From JAIBAI01 sp044238875 (GTDB lineage Bacteria; Bacteroidota; Bacteroidia; M30B66), in contig JBIICM010000127.1 of assembly GCA_044238875.1 (NCBI GenBank), positions 1 through 7,407 on the forward strand: DNA of 7,407 nucleotides, in the 5' to 3' direction. The notes under the pieces were generated by a model. It was not told the origin of the DNA, made no database searches, and saw only the letters and a program-made list of their open reading frames with translations. Below, one piece after another: positions 5,788-7,407 of the stretch; within the stretch, counting starts at the first letter, position 1; each line of letters starts with the position of its first letter. A program made the translations under genes and the position numbers.

Positions 5788-6915
5788 GTGATTCTTGCTG
5801 TACCCAAAGAAACAAAGGCCCTTGAAAAAAGGGTTGCCCTTACACCCGAGGTGGTCAGAGAACTGATTTCAAAGGGATTCAGGGTTCAAATTGAGGCAGG
5901 TGCCGGACTTAACTCCTCTATTGCTAATCAGGCCTATACCGATGCCGGAGCCAACCTCTGCGCCTCAGCCAGAGAAACCTATCAGCAGGCTGATGTGATT
6001 TTGAAAGTGAATGCCCCCGAAAAGGAAGAAATCAGCTGGATGAAACCTGGTGCGGTTTTGATCAGTTTTATGTTTGCCGCCACTTCGCCTGAATTGCTGG
6101 AAGCTTGCAAAAGTCAGGGTATCTCAGCCTTCTCGGTGGATGCGATTCCGCGCATCTCAAGGGCACAAAAAATGGATGTCTTGAGCTCTCAGAGTAATCT
6201 GGCCGGTTATAAAACAGTGATACTTGCTGCCAATGCCCTTGGGAAGATTTTCCCCATGCTGATGACCGCAGCCGGCACTGTTAAGCCTGCCAAGGTGGTG
6301 ATCATGGGAGCCGGTGTAGCCGGACTGCAGGCCATTGCGACAGCCAAAAGGCTGGGTGCCATCGTAGAAGTAAGCGACATCAGGCCGGAGACCAAAGAGC
6401 AGGTTGAATCGTTGGGCGCCAAATTTATTGAGGTGAAGGGCGATGAAAGCATCCGCACCGAAGGCGGCTATGTGAAAGAGGTTTCCGCTGAATTTCTGGA
6501 AAAACAGCAGGCGCTGATTGCAAAGCACGTGGCCGAAGCCGACATCGTGATAACAACCGCCCTGATACCCGGAAAAAAAGCCCCGGTTCTGATTACAGAT
6601 GAAATGGTAAAAAGTATGCGGATGGGTTCTGTGATCGTTGATATGGCCACCGAGCAGGGTGGAAATTGTTCTCTAAGCGAACGTGATCAAACAGTGGTTA
6701 AGCATGGCGTTACAATCATCGGCGCATCGAACCTGCCCTCCTTATTGCCGCTGAATGCAAGTCAGCTTTATGCAAGAAACATCAGCACATTTCTTCTGCA
6801 CCTGGCTGATAAAGAAGGTTTTAAATGGGAACTTGACGAAGAAATCACCAAAGGAGCGCTTATTGTTAAAAATGGCGAAATTGTTCATCCTGCGTTAAAA
6901 TCCTCAAATAACTAA
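5788..6915 (+). CDS. pntAA: NAD(P) transhydrogenase subunit alpha part 1 (domain I, NAD(H)-binding)
   Basis: Peripheral NAD(H)-binding subunit of the proton-translocating transhydrogenase, which drives hydride transfer from NADH to NADP+ with the proton gradient. Its 375 residues match split alpha-1 subunits rather than the roughly 510-residue fused E. coli PntA. It has the N-terminal AlaDh/PNT domain (about 1-130, opening with VPKETKALEKRVALTPEVV), the RQD loop contacting NAD and domain III (Arg122, Gln127, Asp130, also Ser133), the Rossmann GAGVAG (174-179) followed by IATAKRLGAIVEVSDIRPE, and the late conserved VDMATEQGGNC (284-294). The start is GTG; it gives the standard N-terminus, and there is no in-frame ATG or TTG nearby upstream. 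Alanine dehydrogenase shares the fold but is excluded by the two transhydrogenase subunits that follow. The next gene begins 11 bases after the stop. Confidence 0.96.
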   Translation: MILAVPKETKALEKRVALTPEVVRELISKGFRVQIEAGAGLNSSIANQAYTDAGANLCASARETYQQADVILKVNAPEKEEISWMKPGAVLISFMFAATSPELLEACKSQGISAFSVDAIPRISRAQKMDVLSSQSNLAGYKTVILAANALGKIFPMLMTAAGTVKPAKVVIMGAGVAGLQAIATAKRLGAIVEVSDIRPETKEQVESLGAKFIEVKGDESIRTEGGYVKEVSAEFLEKQQALIAKHVAEADIVITTALIPGKKAPVLITDEMVKSMRMGSVIVDMATEQGGNCSLSERDQTVVKHGVTIIGASNLPSLLPLNASQLYARNISTFLLHLADKEGFKWELDEEITKGALIVKNGEIVHPALKSSNN

Positions 6916-6926
6916 AACCCTGAACC

Positions 6927-7235
6927 ATGGAAGATTTTTTTAAACTGATCACCGATAATATTGATCTGATTTACTTTGTGATTTTATCAATTTTTGTTGG
7001 TATTGAAGTCATCGGAAATGTACCGACAGTTTTGCATACGCCCCTGATGTCAGGCGCCAATGCCATTCATGGAGTGGTTATTGTCGGGGCCATTTATGTG
7101 ATGCTGCACCTGAAGGAAGACGATATCTCAGGGCTCATTCTCGGATTTTTTGCGGTGCTGCTCGGCACCCTTAATGTGGTGGGTGGCTTCGTGGTTACTG
7201 ACCGGATGTTGGAAATGTTTAAAAAGAAAAAGTAG
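6927..7235 (+). CDS. pntAB: NAD(P) transhydrogenase subunit alpha part 2 (membrane domain)
   Basis: Small integral inner-membrane subunit that supplies part of the proton channel (domain II) of the transhydrogenase. The 102 residues hold three hydrophobic helices at about 12-30, 45-61 and 68-90. The conserved loop GNVPTVLHTPLMSGANAIHG (30-49) leads into the second helix and is the strongest family mark; the C-terminus is a basic KKKK tail expected to face the cytoplasm. It corresponds to the separate alpha-2 polypeptide of three-subunit enzymes such as that of Rhodospirillum rubrum. It sits between pntAA (11-base gap) and pntB (9-base gap), so the three are one transcription unit. The ATG at 6927 is the natural start, with no strong ribosome-binding site. 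Confidence 0.95.
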   Translation: MEDFFKLITDNIDLIYFVILSIFVGIEVIGNVPTVLHTPLMSGANAIHGVVIVGAIYVMLHLKEDDISGLILGFFAVLLGTLNVVGGFVVTDRMLEMFKKKK

Positions 7236-7244
7236 TCCATTATT

Positions 7245-7407
7245 ATGAATGTTTCGCTGCTGGAAATCAGCTATCTGATCGCATCTGTGAGTTTCGTAAT
7301 CGGACTCAAGCGCATGAGTAATCCGAAAACGGCCCGAAACGGCAATCTGCTGGCCGCCGGAGGAATGACCATTGCCATTTTGGCGACCATTCTCCTGCAC
7401 GATGGAG
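7245..7407 (+). CDS. pntB: NAD(P) transhydrogenase subunit beta, N-terminal part, cut by window edge
   Basis: Only 54 codons plus one base are present. The complete protein (usually about 460 residues) carries the remaining membrane helices and the NADP(H)-binding domain III. Visible here are a first transmembrane helix (about 4-20, LLEISYLIASVSFVIGL), the conserved GLKRMSNPKTARNGN segment (about 20-34), and the start of a second helix containing AAGGMTIAILATILL (about 37-51), all characteristic of PntB. The ATG at 7245 lies nine bases after the pntAB stop and continues the operon. The NADP-binding residues lie beyond the window, so completeness cannot be judged. Confidence 0.93.
   Translation, partial: MNVSLLEISYLIASVSFVIGLKRMSNPKTARNGNLLAAGGMTIAILATILLHDG

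Noticed and set aside
6157..6650. Minus-strand open frames of 60-123 codons
   Set aside because: They are antisense to the conserved Rossmann core of pntAA, whose reading frame is certain.
5788..6915. Alanine dehydrogenase
   Set aside because: The fold is shared, but the intact RQD loop and the directly following pntAB and pntB genes identify it as the transhydrogenase subunit.

Overview
The window looks like chromosomal DNA from a member of the Bacteroidota (Bacteroidetes), most likely an environmental Cytophagales- or Chitinophagales-type bacterium. Three things point there: a TonB-dependent receptor with an N-terminal carboxypeptidase-regulatory-like domain next to a DUF4249 lipoprotein; TAnnTTTG-type promoter boxes and no clear Shine-Dalgarno sequences; and the family-level character of the proteins. 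This assignment is inference from content, with no database search behind it.

Layout. Positions 1-5696 are transcribed leftward (minus strand). In transcription order the genes are a small CoA-binding protein (5696-5307), a 262-base non-coding gap rich in inverted repeats, a TonB-dependent receptor (5044-2678), a DUF4249 lipoprotein overlapping it by one base (2678-1779), thioredoxin reductase trxB five bases further on (1773-832), a 90-base gap, a phasin-like protein (741-442), and an ABC1/UbiB-family kinase-like protein that starts one base after the phasin stop and runs off the left edge (440-1). From 5788 rightward (plus strand) lies the proton-translocating nicotinamide nucleotide transhydrogenase operon in its three-subunit form: pntAA, pntAB and the first 54 codons of pntB, which is cut by the right edge. 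The 91 bases at 5697-5787 form a divergent promoter region.

How the genes work together. The receptor and the DUF4249 lipoprotein are probably an outer-membrane import pair of unknown substrate. The Pnt complex uses the proton motive force to make NADPH from NADH, and thioredoxin reductase is a major NADPH consumer, but nothing shows that the two are co-regulated. The phasin-like/ABC1 pair looks translationally coupled and may act together in membrane, lipid or quinone metabolism.

Most of the window is ordinary core genome. The least explained part is the gap 5045-5306. It holds an 82-base nested inverted-repeat element, an A/T palindrome, and a GAAA-looped stem between two direct repeats, upstream of a promoter box lying almost on the receptor start codon. 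I saw no tRNA, rRNA, CRISPR array, transposase or phage gene.
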